Shown here: positions 34,621 to 44,590 of the stretch, one piece after another
Position numbering within the stretch: position 1 is the stretch's first letter
Layout: each line of letters opens with the position of its first letter
Assembly (NCBI GenBank): GCA_002434245.1
Contig: DJJR01000022.1
Coordinates: forward strand, 62,001 to 126,000
Direction of reading: 5' to 3'
DNA: 64,000 nucleotides
From: Pelosinus fermentans
Lineage (GTDB): Bacteria; Bacillota; Negativicutes; DSM-13327
Position numbers and translations under genes: made by a program
The notes under the pieces: model-generated
The model's database searches: none
What the model was told of the DNA's origin: nothing
What the model saw: the letters and a program-made list of their open reading frames with translations, nothing else

Positions 34621-35586
34621 ATGAGCGATGTTACGAAAGAACAATTATTGGATTTTTATAAAACAATGCTGACGATCCGTAAATTTGAAGATAAGGCAGC
34701 CGAATTATTTGCAGCAGGCAGGCTTCCTGGCTTTGTTCATCTGTATAGCGGGGAAGAGGCTGTGGCTACAGGCGTATGTGCCAGCCTGACAAATAAAGAT
34801 TATATCACCAGTACTCATCGAGGTCATGGTCATTTAATTGCCAAAGGCGGACAAGTGGATAAGATGATGGCAGAACTATTTGCCAAAGTGACAGGCTATT
34901 GTAAAGGCAGAGGCGGGTCCATGCATATTGCAGATGTGGATCTGGGTATTTTGGGGGCCAATGGTATTGTTGGCGCAGGACAGCCCATTGCAGTTGGTGC
35001 GGCATTTGCGAATCAGTATCTAAAGAATGATGCAGTTTCCGTATGCTTTTTTGGTGATGCTGCCTCCAATCGAGGTACCTTTCATGAAGCATTAAATCTG
35101 GCATCAGTTTGGAAGCTGCCAGTGATTTTTGTCTGTGAAAATAATCGTTTTGGTATTTCTATGAATCAAAAAGATCATATGAACATTGTGGATGTTTCTC
35201 AGCGGGCCATATCCTATGGTATTCCAGGAATCACAATTGATGGTAATGATGTTGCCGCCGTTTATGAAACGGCAAAGGATGCAATCAGCCGCGCAAGAAA
35301 GGGTGAAGGCCCAAGCTTGATTGAATGCAAAACCTGGAGACATTATGGACATTTCCAAGGAGATGCCGGTTTATATAAAGATGCTCAAGAACAAGAAGAG
35401 TGGCTCAAAAAAGACCCCATACTAAAATTAGAAGACAAATTAAAGGTCCTGAAATTTGCCAAGGATACGGAACTCAAGGAAATACAAGAGCAGATACAAG
35501 GGCAAATTGATGCGGCGGTTGCATTTGCCGAGAATAGTCCCGAGCCAAGTCCAGAAGATGTTCTTGCCGATGTCTATGCTCCCTGA
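34621..35586 (+). CDS. acoA: Acetoin dehydrogenase E1 alpha
   Basis: 321 aa thiamine-diphosphate-dependent E1 alpha. GHGHLIAKGG and GRGGSMHIADVDLGILGANGIVG lie near residues 62-120, and the ThDP-binding motif GDAASNRGTFHEALNLASVWKLPVIFVCENN (GDG-type, here GDA, ending in NN) is near 140-170. AGGAGGG precedes ATG 34621. With the E1 beta it cleaves acetoin and passes acetaldehyde units to lipoyl-E2. Acetoin rather than another 2-oxo substrate is inferred from AcoR and the sigma-54 promoter. Confidence 0.88.
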   Translation: MSDVTKEQLLDFYKTMLTIRKFEDKAAELFAAGRLPGFVHLYSGEEAVATGVCASLTNKDYITSTHRGHGHLIAKGGQVDKMMAELFAKVTGYCKGRGGSMHIADVDLGILGANGIVGAGQPIAVGAAFANQYLKNDAVSVCFFGDAASNRGTFHEALNLASVWKLPVIFVCENNRFGISMNQKDHMNIVDVSQRAISYGIPGITIDGNDVAAVYETAKDAISRARKGEGPSLIECKTWRHYGHFQGDAGLYKDAQEQEEWLKKDPILKLEDKLKVLKFAKDTELKEIQEQIQGQIDAAVAFAENSPEPSPEDVLADVYAP

Positions 35587-35699
35587 TTGCCGCTAGATTG
35601 CTGGCCTGCAAGAAAAGGGATATAGAGTATGACTTCCCTAAGGATTGCTGTTTAGAATCGGTAATTTGATTGATACAGAACAAAGAAAGGATGAAAAAA

Positions 35700-36668
35700 A
35701 TGAAAAAAATGACATATGCCGAAGCCATTCGGGATGGTATGAGAGTAGAAATGCAAAGGGACGCCAACGTATATATTGCAGGTGAAGATGTAGGTAAATT
35801 TGGAGGCTGCTTTGGAGTTACCGCAGGATTATTTGATGAATTTCCTGGGCGGGTACTTGACACGCCGATTAGTGAAACAGCGATTGTTGGCCATGCTGTT
35901 GGTGCCGCAGCAGCTGGACTGCGTCCAGTTGTCGAAATTATGTTCATTGACTTTATGGGTGTATGTATGGATGAATTGTTTAATCAGGCTGCAAAGATGC
36001 GATATATGTTTGGCGGCAAAGCAAAGGTCCCTATGGTGGTACGGACTCCATGCGGCGGCGGTATGACGGCATCGGCTCAGCATTCCCAATGTATCGAAGC
36101 ATGGTTCACTCATATACCCGGGATAAAAACAATTATGCCTTCAACCCCAGCCGATGCAAAAGGCTTAATGGCGGCAGCCATTCGGGATGATAACCCTGTC
36201 ATGTATATTGAGCATAAGCAGCTGCTGGCCATGAGCGGTGAGGTACCGGAAGGTGAATATGTCATTCCTCTGGGCAAAGCAGATATAAAAAGAGCAGGAT
36301 CGGATGTAACCATTGTTGCCTGGTCATGGATGCTTCATAAAGCATTAGCCGCGGCTGATCAATTAGCCAAGGAAGGAATTAGTGCAGAAGTCGTTGATTT
36401 GCGTACGCTGGTTCCTTTAGATAAGGAATGTATTTTGCAGTCTGTTGCGAAGACAAACAGACTCGTGGTGGTAAACGAAGCGGTTCGTACCAGCGGCTTT
36501 GCTGGTGAGATCGCAGCTATTGTGGTGGAAGAAGGTTTTGATTTGCTCGATGCTCCCATCGTGCGGGTCACTGCACTTGACATCCCCGTTCCCTTTAATG
36601 CGAAACTAGAAGCCGTTTACTTACCCAATGAAACCAAAATCATAGCAGCAGTAAAGAGCTTATTTTAA
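35700..36668 (+). CDS. acoB: Acetoin dehydrogenase E1 beta
   Basis: 322 aa. ATG 35700 is chosen since GAAAGG is 9 bases upstream; ATG 35691 directly abuts that site. Family stretches: AGEDVGKFGGCFGVTAGL near residue 27, DTPISETAIVGHAVGAAAAGLRPVVEIMFIDF near 60, [18 protein letters not shown] near 98 and AQHSQCIEAWFTHIPG near 125 with the conserved active-site His. The C-terminal half is the transketolase C domain. Separated from the E1 alpha gene by 113 bases without other features. Confidence 0.88.
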   Translation: MKKMTYAEAIRDGMRVEMQRDANVYIAGEDVGKFGGCFGVTAGLFDEFPGRVLDTPISETAIVGHAVGAAAAGLRPVVEIMFIDFMGVCMDELFNQAAKMRYMFGGKAKVPMVVRTPCGGGMTASAQHSQCIEAWFTHIPGIKTIMPSTPADAKGLMAAAIRDDNPVMYIEHKQLLAMSGEVPEGEYVIPLGKADIKRAGSDVTIVAWSWMLHKALAAADQLAKEGISAEVVDLRTLVPLDKECILQSVAKTNRLVVVNEAVRTSGFAGEIAAIVVEEGFDLLDAPIVRVTALDIPVPFNAKLEAVYLPNETKIIAAVKSLF

Positions 36669-36715
36669 AAATAGAGAAAGGTATTTTAGTGAAAGAACGC
36701 GGGGGAAAAATGATT

Positions 36716-36798
36716 GAACCGCAGAGGCACAGAGCGCGCGGAGGAATATTTTATAATCTTATCTATTTTTCTCTGTGTTCTCTGCGTCTCTGCGGTTC
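36716..36798. repeat. Class A repeat inside acetoin operon 1
   Basis: GAACCGCAGAGGCACAGAG at the left and CTCTGCGTCTCTGCGGTTC at the right. It lies between acoB and acoC, so it must be transcribed as part of the operon message. Confidence 0.72.
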
Positions 36799-36842
36799 AA
36801 AAGGGACACATAGCGTATAAAGTGATAAAGGAGTGCGAACAT

Positions 36843-38066
36843 ATGGCAGTAGAAATTACTATGCCGAAAATGGGTCTGTCCATGGTAACAGGAACCATTG
36901 TGAAATGGCTAAAGAATGAAGGAGATGCAGTCACTAAGGGCGATATTATTCTGGAGGTAATGACAGATAAACTGACTAATACCATTGATGCTCCAGCAGA
37001 TGGCGTGCTGCTCAGGATCGTTGCCCAAGAGGAAGAAGAACTTCCCATTGGTGCTTTACTGGGTGTGATTGGTATGGAAGGTGAAGTAGTTCAAGGTGCA
37101 AAAACTACCAGCAAAGCAGCACCTGCTGCAGAGCCAATGATTTCCGAAACGAAGCAGGCAGATAGTAGCAGCCATGAAGTTACGGGAAATAGAGTGAAGG
37201 CTTCTCCTTTAGCCCGCAAGTTAGCCAAGGAAAATAATGTGGATTTTACGCAGATTACCGGTACCGGTCCATCAGGGCGAATTGTCCGAGATGACGTTCT
37301 TGCATGTATTGCCCAAGGTGGAAATTCCCAGCAGGCAAGCACACAAAAAAGCATTGGCAGCCCTGCTCCCATTGAAGAGCAGGACAACTTTACTCTGACT
37401 CCTTATGCCGGCATGCGAAAAGCCGTCGGTGATAATATGTCTCTTAGCTGGTCCGTTGCGCCAAAAGTCAATTACCATGTCAGTACGGATCTTTCTGCGT
37501 TGCTGGCCTTACGAAAAACCATTAATGAAGAAGCACAAGTCAAGATCACCATTACAGATATGCTGGTGAAAATTGTTGCTGTGGCACTTAGAATGTCGCC
37601 GCATATTAATATCGCATTGGTTGACAAAAATATTAGAAATTATAAGGAAGTCCATGTAGGGGTGGCTGTTGCCATTAGTCAAGGGTTAGTTGTACCGGTA
37701 GTGAAACATGCAGATATCAAAACGATCTCTCAAATTAGCCGGGAAATTAAAGACCTATCCTTGCGGGCAAGAGACAATCAGTTAGGTATGCAGGAAATGC
37801 GGGGAGGGACCTTTACGGTTACGAATATCGGCGCATATCAATCCGTTGATTGGTTTACCCCTATCATCAATCAGCCGGAAGCAGCGATTTTAGGAGTAGG
37901 CAGAACGGTAGACACACCTGTAGTAGAAAATGGAGAAATTGTAATTAAACCAATGATTGGACTTTCCTTATCCTTTGACCACCGTGTCATTGATGGGGCA
38001 CCTGCCGCTGCATTCTTAGGATTACTTTTAAAATTGATTAAAAAACCATATCAAGCCTTGATTTAA
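36843..38066 (+). CDS. acoC: Acetoin dehydrogenase E2 (dihydrolipoamide acetyltransferase)
   Basis: 407 aa. The true start is ATG 36843, 10 bases after AAAGGAG; frames reaching upstream run through the class A repeat. One lipoyl domain (about 1-78) has its modified lysine at K43 in MTDKLTN. A peripheral subunit-binding domain lies near 117-152 (ASPLARKLAKENNVDFTQITGTGPSGRIVRDDV). The catalytic domain ends with SFDHRVIDGAPAAAFL, including the active-site His. Linkers are Ala/Pro/Ser-rich as usual. Its lipoyl group is probably supplied by the lipB and lipA genes next to it. Confidence 0.9.
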   Translation: MAVEITMPKMGLSMVTGTIVKWLKNEGDAVTKGDIILEVMTDKLTNTIDAPADGVLLRIVAQEEEELPIGALLGVIGMEGEVVQGAKTTSKAAPAAEPMISETKQADSSSHEVTGNRVKASPLARKLAKENNVDFTQITGTGPSGRIVRDDVLACIAQGGNSQQASTQKSIGSPAPIEEQDNFTLTPYAGMRKAVGDNMSLSWSVAPKVNYHVSTDLSALLALRKTINEEAQVKITITDMLVKIVAVALRMSPHINIALVDKNIRNYKEVHVGVAVAISQGLVVPVVKHADIKTISQISREIKDLSLRARDNQLGMQEMRGGTFTVTNIGAYQSVDWFTPIINQPEAAILGVGRTVDTPVVENGEIVIKPMIGLSLSFDHRVIDGAPAAAFLGLLLKLIKKPYQALI

Positions 38067-38080
38067 TAGGAGGATGCAGG

Positions 38081-38809
38081 ATGGTACGCAAGGGATACTG
38101 TATAGAACTTGAAGTTTGCAGTTATGATGAAATTCTTCATTTACAGGAGGCTCTAAATCGGGCCAGGCAGCTGGGTGCTATCCCGGATACGCTGCTTCTC
38201 CTCGAGCATCAGCCTTGCTTTACCATAGGAAGAAAAAAAGGCAGTTCCAATCATCTGTTAGTCAGTCAACAGGTATTAGATGAACAGCACATCAAAGTAT
38301 TTGAATCAAATCGGGGCGGGGACATTACCTATCACGGTCCGGGACAATTGATCTGTTATCCTATCATTGGCTTAACAGGAATGCATAAGGATGTTCATGC
38401 GTACGCCAATAGAATGGAAGAAGTATTGATCAGAACACTGGCGTGTTTTGAGATTGCAGCGACGCGCAAAAAAGAATATCCGGGAGTATGGGTAGAGGAT
38501 CGAAAAATTGGTGCAATTGGCATTGCGATCCGTAAATGGGTCACGATGCATGGCGTTTCTCTAAATGTCTGCCCCAATCTAACACATTTTTCTTTTATTG
38601 TACCTTGCGGCATTACATCCTTGGGAGTCACCTCGATGTCTCGAATATTGGAGAGGGTAGATCCTAGAGCGGTACGGAGGCAATTGCGAAAACAATTTGA
38701 AGAATTATTTGAAATACAAACAGAGCTAGTGAGTGTAGAGCGGATAAAGGAGATGGTTCACTATGCTGAGACCGGCATGGTTAGTTGTTCCGGCACCCAA
38801 TCAGGATGA
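38081..38809 (+). CDS. lipB: Octanoyl-ACP:protein octanoyltransferase
   Basis: 242 aa. It moves octanoate from acyl carrier protein to the lipoyl lysine of E2. NRGGDITYHGPGQLICYP near residue 77 is the substrate loop, K142 in DRKIGAIGI is the catalytic lysine, and C176 in VPCGITS is the nucleophile, all intact. ATG 38081 follows AGGAGG. The last 47 bases overlap the lipA gene in another frame, so translation is probably coupled. Placement in an acetoin dehydrogenase operon ties it to the neighbouring E2. Confidence 0.9.
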   Translation: MVRKGYCIELEVCSYDEILHLQEALNRARQLGAIPDTLLLLEHQPCFTIGRKKGSSNHLLVSQQVLDEQHIKVFESNRGGDITYHGPGQLICYPIIGLTGMHKDVHAYANRMEEVLIRTLACFEIAATRKKEYPGVWVEDRKIGAIGIAIRKWVTMHGVSLNVCPNLTHFSFIVPCGITSLGVTSMSRILERVDPRAVRRQLRKQFEELFEIQTELVSVERIKEMVHYAETGMVSCSGTQSG

Positions 38810-39620
38810 TCTTGCCCAGATGCAATCTATGCTGAATGCAGGCAATTTACATACGGTATGTGAAAGTGCAAATTGCCCCAACATCGGAGAATGCTTTTCC
38901 CAGAAGACTTGTACATTTATGATTTTGGGAAACATATGCACTCGCAATTGCCGATTTTGTGCCGTAGAGCATGGGCAGCTGCCCTTGCCTGTGGACAGGG
39001 AAGAACCTAAGGCCGTGGCATTGTCTGCCAAGCAGCTGAACCTTGCCTATGTGGTGGTAACTTCTGTCACAAGAGATGATTTGCCTGATGGTGGTGCAGG
39101 ACATTTTGCTAAAACCATACAGGAGATTCGTCAGGTATTGCCGGCAGCGAAAGTCGAAGTGCTGATTCCTGATCTTTTGGGACAGTTTGCATCACTAAAG
39201 CAGATTATTGATGCGGGACCGGAGGTAATTAGTCATAATATCGAAACCGTGCCACGCTTATATAAAGATGTGCGGCCACAGGCGATTTATGAACGGTCTC
39301 TTCAACTACTCAAACGGGTTAGTAATAGTGGTAAAAATATTGCCAAAGCTGGTATTATGCTTGGGTTGGGAGAAGGACATGACGAGGTGCTGCAAACCAT
39401 GGTTGATATAAAAGCAGCGGGCTGCCAAATCTTGACCATTGGACAGTATCTCCGCCCGTCTGCCCAGCATCACCCTATTATGGAATATATTCATCCCACC
39501 GTTTTTAACATGTGGGAAGAGAAGGCATATGAGATTGGCTTTAGCCAAGTTGTTTCCGGTCCAATGGTGCGGAGTTCCTATCATGCAGGACAATGTTATG
39601 CAAAAACATTTCGTAGTTAA
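38763..39620 (+). CDS. lipA: Lipoyl synthase
   Basis: 285 aa radical SAM enzyme that inserts two sulfurs into the protein-bound octanoyl chain. Auxiliary cluster cysteines C33, C38 and C44 are in CESANCPNIGEC; the radical SAM cluster is C59, C63, C66 in CTRNCRFC; the serine of GPMVRSSYHAG near the end ligates the auxiliary cluster. ATG 38763 lies inside lipB, 10 bases after AAAGGAG. All catalytic residues are present, so the enzyme should be active despite the overlap. Confidence 0.92.
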   Translation: MLRPAWLVVPAPNQDDLAQMQSMLNAGNLHTVCESANCPNIGECFSQKTCTFMILGNICTRNCRFCAVEHGQLPLPVDREEPKAVALSAKQLNLAYVVVTSVTRDDLPDGGAGHFAKTIQEIRQVLPAAKVEVLIPDLLGQFASLKQIIDAGPEVISHNIETVPRLYKDVRPQAIYERSLQLLKRVSNSGKNIAKAGIMLGLGEGHDEVLQTMVDIKAAGCQILTIGQYLRPSAQHHPIMEYIHPTVFNMWEEKAYEIGFSQVVSGPMVRSSYHAGQCYAKTFRS

Positions 39621-39646
39621 TCAAAAAAGAGTAGGAGGTAGATCGT

Positions 39647-39952
39647 ATGGCTCTTCAAGCTGCCTTTATATTTATAGCCCCAGAGGCTGATCCTATCCAC
39701 CATCGATCGATTGTGAAAACACCCGAGGTTCACTTAACTGTAGTGGGAGTCAAAGACTATACAGAAGCTGAAAAAGTTGCTAAAGAGCTAGTAGATCAGG
39801 GAATAACATCTCTTGAATTATGTGGTGGTTTTGGCAGTATTGGAACGGCTGCGGTTACCAAGGCTGCCCAGAACAAAGCAAATGTGGGAGCGGTTCGTTT
39901 TGATATCCATCCCGGTCTTGGCTTTAAAAGCGGTGATGAATTTTTCAGCTAA
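39647..39952 (+). CDS. Small DUF6506-like protein in the acetoin operon
   Basis: 101 aa, start after AGGAGG. Sequence features: an N-terminal AAFIFIAPEADP, a central VVGVKDYTEAEKVAKELVDQGITSLELCGGFGSIGTA, and a C-terminal VGAVRFDIHPG. This resembles the DUF6506 family; no function is known to me. It looks like a small alpha/beta domain with a nucleotide- or phosphate-binding-like glycine loop (CGGFGSIG). It sits between lipA and the E3 gene at operon spacing, so a role linked to the complex is likely but unproved. Confidence 0.65.
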   Translation: MALQAAFIFIAPEADPIHHRSIVKTPEVHLTVVGVKDYTEAEKVAKELVDQGITSLELCGGFGSIGTAAVTKAAQNKANVGAVRFDIHPGLGFKSGDEFFS

Positions 39953-39988
39953 TTCTAAGTAATAGAAAAAAACAAATGGAGAGAAAAC

Positions 39989-41389
39989 ATGAAAAAAAAA
40001 GTAATTATTGTTGGAGGCGGTCCCGGGGGCTATGTGGCAGCCATTCGCGCGGCACAACTGGGGGCTGAGGTTCATATTGTTGAAAAGGAAAAAATGGGCG
40101 GGACATGTTTAAATGTGGGCTGCATTCCCACCAAAGCCCTTCTCCATACTGCCAAGCTATACCATACTGTGAAGAAAGAAACAAATAATGGACTGCGCGT
40201 CGAGGGGATATCCTTGGATTGGCCAGCCCTTATGGCTCGTAAGGATACGATTGTAAATCGCCTGGTGCAAGGAGTAAGGGGACTCTTAAAAGCCCATGGA
40301 GTGAAGACTCATAGTGGGCGGGCAGTATTGAAAGATTCTCACAAAGTTCAGGTAGTAGGTGAAAGGACTGTAACTCTTGATGCGGACATTATTGTGCTGG
40401 CTTCCGGTTCTGTTCCCAGTAAAATCCCTGTACCCGGTGCAGATAATGCTGGAGTCATTGACAGTACGGCAGCCTTAAGTTTGCCTAAAGTGCCAAAGTC
40501 CTTGGTTATTGTTGGCGGTGGCGTTATTGGTACAGAGTTTGCATCATTATATAGTTCTTTTGGTACAAAGGTCACCATTGTCGAAATGCTGCCGGAAATA
40601 TTACCGATGGTAGATCGCCAAATTGCCAAGAGAGTAAAGGAAAAGTTAACTGAGGGCAGCATCAATTTTATGCTGGAAGCAGGACTAAAAGAAATACTGC
40701 CAACCTCTAACGGATTAAGTGCTGTAGTGCAAACTGCTGGTAAAAACCATGAAGTGGTAGGAGAATATATCTTGATGGCCACAGGACGTAAGGCCAACAT
40801 TCATAATATGGGGCTTGAAGAAGTAGGAATCCAGACGGAGCGGGGGAGAATTGTTGTAAATGAATATTTTGCAACAAATATACCTCATATTTATGCAATC
40901 GGTGACTGCAATGCTCAGATGATGCTGGCACATGCAGCATCTGCCCAAGGCGTTGCAGCCGTTGAATATGCGTTAGGTCATCGTCCTTTCTACAATCCTA
41001 AAGTTATTCCTTCTTGCATTTATACCATTCCAGAAGCTGCAGGTGTGGGACTTACGGAAGATGAAGCAGCGGCTCAGGGGATATCCTATAAAGTTGGTTT
41101 ATTTCCTTTAATGGCAAATGGGAAGTCTCTCATTGAAGGATGTGAGTCTGGTCTGGTTAAATTAATTGTCGCTGAAAAAAGCGGAGAAATTCTAGGCGGA
41201 CATATTTTTGGACCAAGAGCCACTGATTTGATTGGAGAAATTGCTTTGGCAATGAATCTGGAAGCAACAGTGGATGAAGTCATTGCAACAATCCATGCTC
41301 ATCCTACCATGAGTGAAGGTATTGCTGAAGCTGCGCTCAGTGTGAACGGCAATGCAATCCATTGGCCCCCAGGAGCAAAGATACTATAA
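39989..41389 (+). CDS. acoL: Dihydrolipoamide dehydrogenase (E3) of acetoin complex 1
   Basis: 466 aa. FAD motif VIIVGGGPGGYVAAIRAAQLG at the start, redox disulfide GGTCLNVGCIPTK near residue 41, NAD motif VIVGGGVIGTEFASLYSSFG near 175, IGDCNAQMMLAHAASAQG near 310 and the catalytic HAHPTMSEG near 440. It re-oxidises the E2 lipoyl groups, making NADH. Last gene of the operon; a class C repeat separates it from the converging chemoreceptor gene. Confidence 0.9.
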   Translation: MKKKVIIVGGGPGGYVAAIRAAQLGAEVHIVEKEKMGGTCLNVGCIPTKALLHTAKLYHTVKKETNNGLRVEGISLDWPALMARKDTIVNRLVQGVRGLLKAHGVKTHSGRAVLKDSHKVQVVGERTVTLDADIIVLASGSVPSKIPVPGADNAGVIDSTAALSLPKVPKSLVIVGGGVIGTEFASLYSSFGTKVTIVEMLPEILPMVDRQIAKRVKEKLTEGSINFMLEAGLKEILPTSNGLSAVVQTAGKNHEVVGEYILMATGRKANIHNMGLEEVGIQTERGRIVVNEYFATNIPHIYAIGDCNAQMMLAHAASAQGVAAVEYALGHRPFYNPKVIPSCIYTIPEAAGVGLTEDEAAAQGISYKVGLFPLMANGKSLIEGCESGLVKLIVAEKSGEILGGHIFGPRATDLIGEIALAMNLEATVDEVIATIHAHPTMSEGIAEAALSVNGNAIHWPPGAKIL

Positions 41390-41410
41390 TAAAAAATATA
41401 AAGAATTAAT

Positions 41411-41503
41411 GAACCGCGAAGATCGCGAAGAGCTGCAAAGAACACGAAGGAGTATGGATATCTTACCTTCGTGTTCTTCAGAGTCTTCGTATCTTCGCGG
41501 TTC
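41411..41503. repeat. Class C repeat, copy 2
   Basis: GAACCGCGAAGATCGCGAAG at the left and CTTCGTATCTTCGCGGTTC at the right, with AACACGAAGGAG and CCTTCGTGTTCTTC inside. It may serve as terminator for both converging genes, though no clean T-run is present. Confidence 0.72.
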
Positions 41504-41540
41504 AAAACGTTTTTATTTTTGATTTTGTGAAGTGATTTTC

Positions 41541-43229
41541 TTAGAGTTTGAACGTAGCGATTGTTACTTGCAGTTCTTCAGCTAGATGAGCCAGTGCTTC
41601 GCTGGAGGAGGCGATTTCTTCCATGGAAGCCGATTGTTCTTCCGTAGCCGCGGAAACGGTTTGTGTTTGTGCGCTTGTATCCTTGCTGATGGTTTCAATC
41701 TCACGGATTGAGACCACCATTTCTTCACTGCCTGCAGCTACGCGCTCAATGGCAGAGGCAATATCTTTCACTTGGCTGGAAACTTGACTGGCTAAGCTGG
41801 AAATTTCCGTAAAAGCCCCGCCTGCAGTATTTACTACATCGGTACCCAGTTTCACCTCACGGGTTCCGTCATTCATAGCAGTAACTGCATTGTCTGTTTC
41901 ATTTTGGATCTCTTGAATCAGTGATGCAATTTGTTTAGTTGCTGCTTGGGATTGTTCCGCCAGTTTGCGAACTTCCTCTGCTACAACGGCGAAACCTCTG
42001 CCTTGTTCTCCTGCCCGTGCTGCCTCAATAGCTGCATTTAAAGCAAGCAGATTTGTTTGATTGGCAATATTGGAAATGGTATCAAGGATTTGACCAATTT
42101 CCCGGGAACGTTCACCTAGTTTTGTGACAACTCTAGCAGATTCGGTAACGGTTTGATTAATCGTATTCATCTGTCGCATGGCCGCTTCGATAGAGTTTCC
42201 ACCGTTTTGAGCAGCAGCAGCAGCCCGGTCGCTAATTCCAGTGGCAATGCCGGCATTGCTGGCGATTTCTTGAATCGCTGTTGTTATATTTCCAACGGTT
42301 GCTGCTGCAGAATTAATGTTTCGTCCTTGTGCTTCCGTGCCCGTGGCTACTTCCATAATGGAGACAGCTACTTGCGTAGATGCCTGAGCTGATTGTTCTG
42401 CACTTGCTGTTAATTCTTCTGATGAAGCGGCAAGTTGTTCTGCAGAGACGGATACTTGGGATATGACAGTTCGCAGGCTCGTACGCATTTTATTAAAAGC
42501 ATCGGCAAGCTGTCCAATTTCGTCTTCCGATTGATAGGTTATTGTATCGGCGGCTAAGTTTCCAGCGGCGATTTGGCTGGCGACTTCAGCAACTTTATGT
42601 ACGGGGCGTGAAATATTACGGGAAATGAAAAATGCAATGATACCCGATACAATAATGACAATGATATTGATAACAATTAAAAAGATCTGAGAAGATTTAG
42701 CATCTTTCGCGTATTGTTCTTGCTCTTGTATGACATAGGATCTTGTCTGGAGGGTTAATTTTTCTGCAGCAGTCATCGTTGCTTTATAAGGATTTCCTGC
42801 TTCAGCCATATAATAAGCAACTTCATTCAGTTTACCGGCTTGCTTTGCAGCCATAGACAATTCAGCAATTTTTTCATATTCTTCTTTTGCTTTCTTGATT
42901 GACGTAATATATTCTAGTCCTGTTCCAGTGTGAAGATTTTTTTCTAACCATTTCAAGCGATCATTTGATTTTTCTTTATAGTCATTGTAGACCGGAATAT
43001 CATTGGGATCGCCAACAAAGTTGAAGCGACGCATAGTCACGGCCTCATTTGCAATATCAGCGGCTGTACCTTGAACCATTTCCATTTTTTCGATATTTAG
43101 TTTGCTGAATGTGTGATAATTTGCAGTTATTTCACCTATTTTCCAAATGGTAAAACCGCTCATCAGAATAACAAGAGCTAAAACAAGGGAAAAACCTCCG
43201 CCTATTTTTTTGCCTACAGTCCATTTCAT
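41541..43229 (-). CDS. Methyl-accepting chemotaxis protein
   Basis: 562 aa. First membrane segment at about 11-29, an extracytoplasmic four-helix-type sensor to about 180, second membrane segment near 181-203 ([18 protein letters not shown]), a HAMP domain ([18 protein letters not shown]) and a long signalling coiled coil. The CheA/CheW contact tip reads [43 protein letters not shown] in family order. AGGAGG precedes the start. It stands alone; no other chemotaxis gene is in the window, and its ligand is unknown. Confidence 0.92.
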   Translation of the reverse strand: MKWTVGKKIGGGFSLVLALVILMSGFTIWKIGEITANYHTFSKLNIEKMEMVQGTAADIANEAVTMRRFNFVGDPNDIPVYNDYKEKSNDRLKWLEKNLHTGTGLEYITSIKKAKEEYEKIAELSMAAKQAGKLNEVAYYMAEAGNPYKATMTAAEKLTLQTRSYVIQEQEQYAKDAKSSQIFLIVINIIVIIVSGIIAFFISRNISRPVHKVAEVASQIAAGNLAADTITYQSEDEIGQLADAFNKMRTSLRTVISQVSVSAEQLAASSEELTASAEQSAQASTQVAVSIMEVATGTEAQGRNINSAAATVGNITTAIQEIASNAGIATGISDRAAAAAQNGGNSIEAAMRQMNTINQTVTESARVVTKLGERSREIGQILDTISNIANQTNLLALNAAIEAARAGEQGRGFAVVAEEVRKLAEQSQAATKQIASLIQEIQNETDNAVTAMNDGTREVKLGTDVVNTAGGAFTEISSLASQVSSQVKDIASAIERVAAGSEEMVVSIREIETISKDTSAQTQTVSAATEEQSASMEEIASSSEALAHLAEELQVTIATFKL

Positions 43230-43305
43230 AAAATATCCTCCTTTAATGTAGTGCTAAGTAATAGCTGTATTTTACTATTTCAAAGAATAGTTCAATTTTC
43301 TTGAA

Positions 43306-43366
43306 TCAATAAAAAACAAAAAACTGCTAGGTATCATCATGTCATTTGCAGATGGAACCTAGCAGT
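43306..43366 (-). terminator. Terminator of the minus-strand LysR gene
   Basis: ACTGCTAGGT (43323-43332) and ACCTAGCAGT (43357-43366) pair; read on the minus strand the stem is followed by TTTTTTGTTTTTT. The rest of the 300-base gap up to the chemoreceptor start shows no gene. Confidence 0.82.
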
Positions 43367-43529
43367 CACTTTAGACTTAGCTAATGGATGATTGCTGATA
43401 ATAGATTCTTACATGATTATATTGTATATTCTATATGGATAAAATATACTTGTCAATAATAATTAGTAATTAATAAAAAGTTTTAAAATACTGAAAATAA
43501 GATCAATAAGGAGAATGCACATCGTTTGA

Positions 43530-44420
43530 TTATTCAAAATCAAGGAAGTTATGCTCTCGCAGCCAGGAACGGGTACAGGTAATGAACTTCTTTCCGGCAG
43601 GAGATATATTTTTCATGGAAAGGGAGGCTAATCCTAAAATGCGGTAATCCGTTTTTTCTAATTCAACGATATGAATGTCTTCAGGTATATTAATTAAAAT
43701 GAGTTCAGGAAGAATACTGATTCCTAATCCCATTTGCACCATTGCAAAAATAGTACGTTCTTCCATTAATTCATATTTGACCTGCAGTTTCACTTTATTT
43801 TCATGTAAAAGCCGCTTAATATTGTCATCACTACCCCATTGAGGCATAATAAAATGTTCGCCTCTTAGTTGATTAAAAGAGATGAAATTCTGATGCTGCA
43901 GAGGGTGGTCAGGTGGCAGAAGAACGACTAGCTTATCCTTTTTTAAGGGCATCACTTCAAATGGCTTAGACGTGGGCAATGAAACAAACCCAAAATCAAT
44001 AGTACTATTTGAAATCCAATCACTCATTTCATCATAGCATCCTAAGTAGGTTTTCACTTCGATAAGAGGATACGCTTCATGAAACCGAGATAAAATTCCA
44101 GGAAGCCATTGCATGGAGACACTGGATAATGTTCCTAAGCGAACAGTGCCTGTATTTAAGCTTTTAATTGAGATGACTTCTTGCTGTAAAAGTTCCTCTT
44201 GCTGTAAAATTTTCTGAATAAATATAAGAATACGCTCTCCATTGCTGGTCAGACTTACACCGGAACGATTCCTTTTAAGCAAAGAAAATCCCAGTTCAGA
44301 TTCAAGAGTAGAGATCGCATAGCTTACACCTGATTGTGTCAGATGAAGTTTTTCAGCGGCTTTGGTCAAGCTGCCCAGTTCAACAATTGTGTTGAAAATC
44401 TCATATTTTGAAATAGTCAA
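43530..44420 (-). CDS. LysR-family transcriptional regulator
   Basis: 296 aa. TTG 44420 is preferred as start since AGGAA is 9 bases upstream; a GTG at 44429 abuts that site. N-terminal winged helix (ISKYEIFNTIVELGSLTKAAEKLHLTQSGVSYAISTLESELGFSLLKR) and the usual LysR effector domain with LVVLLPPDHPL near residue 145 and MVQMGLGISILPEL near 230. No divergent partner gene lies close by; the upstream gap of 230 bases holds no gene that I trust. Target unknown. Confidence 0.83.
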   Translation of the reverse strand: MTISKYEIFNTIVELGSLTKAAEKLHLTQSGVSYAISTLESELGFSLLKRNRSGVSLTSNGERILIFIQKILQQEELLQQEVISIKSLNTGTVRLGTLSSVSMQWLPGILSRFHEAYPLIEVKTYLGCYDEMSDWISNSTIDFGFVSLPTSKPFEVMPLKKDKLVVLLPPDHPLQHQNFISFNQLRGEHFIMPQWGSDDNIKRLLHENKVKLQVKYELMEERTIFAMVQMGLGISILPELILINIPEDIHIVELEKTDYRILGLASLSMKNISPAGKKFITCTRSWLREHNFLDFE

Positions 44421-44590
44421 TTGAACCACTTCCTATAATTATTCGATACATAGCATTGTATTTTAAGCGGATGATATCCACTTAAATATACTATACGTGA
44501 TACATATCTGCCAGAGAAAATTTATCCGATAGCAATTGGGTTTAACGTTCTTATATTCTGCAGGTATGAGCTTAGCGTGAGGTAGTCATG

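Noticed and set aside
36714..36842. In-frame extension of the first E2 gene
   Set aside because: It translates a class A repeat; the lipoyl domain begins at ATG 36843 with AAAGGAG before it.
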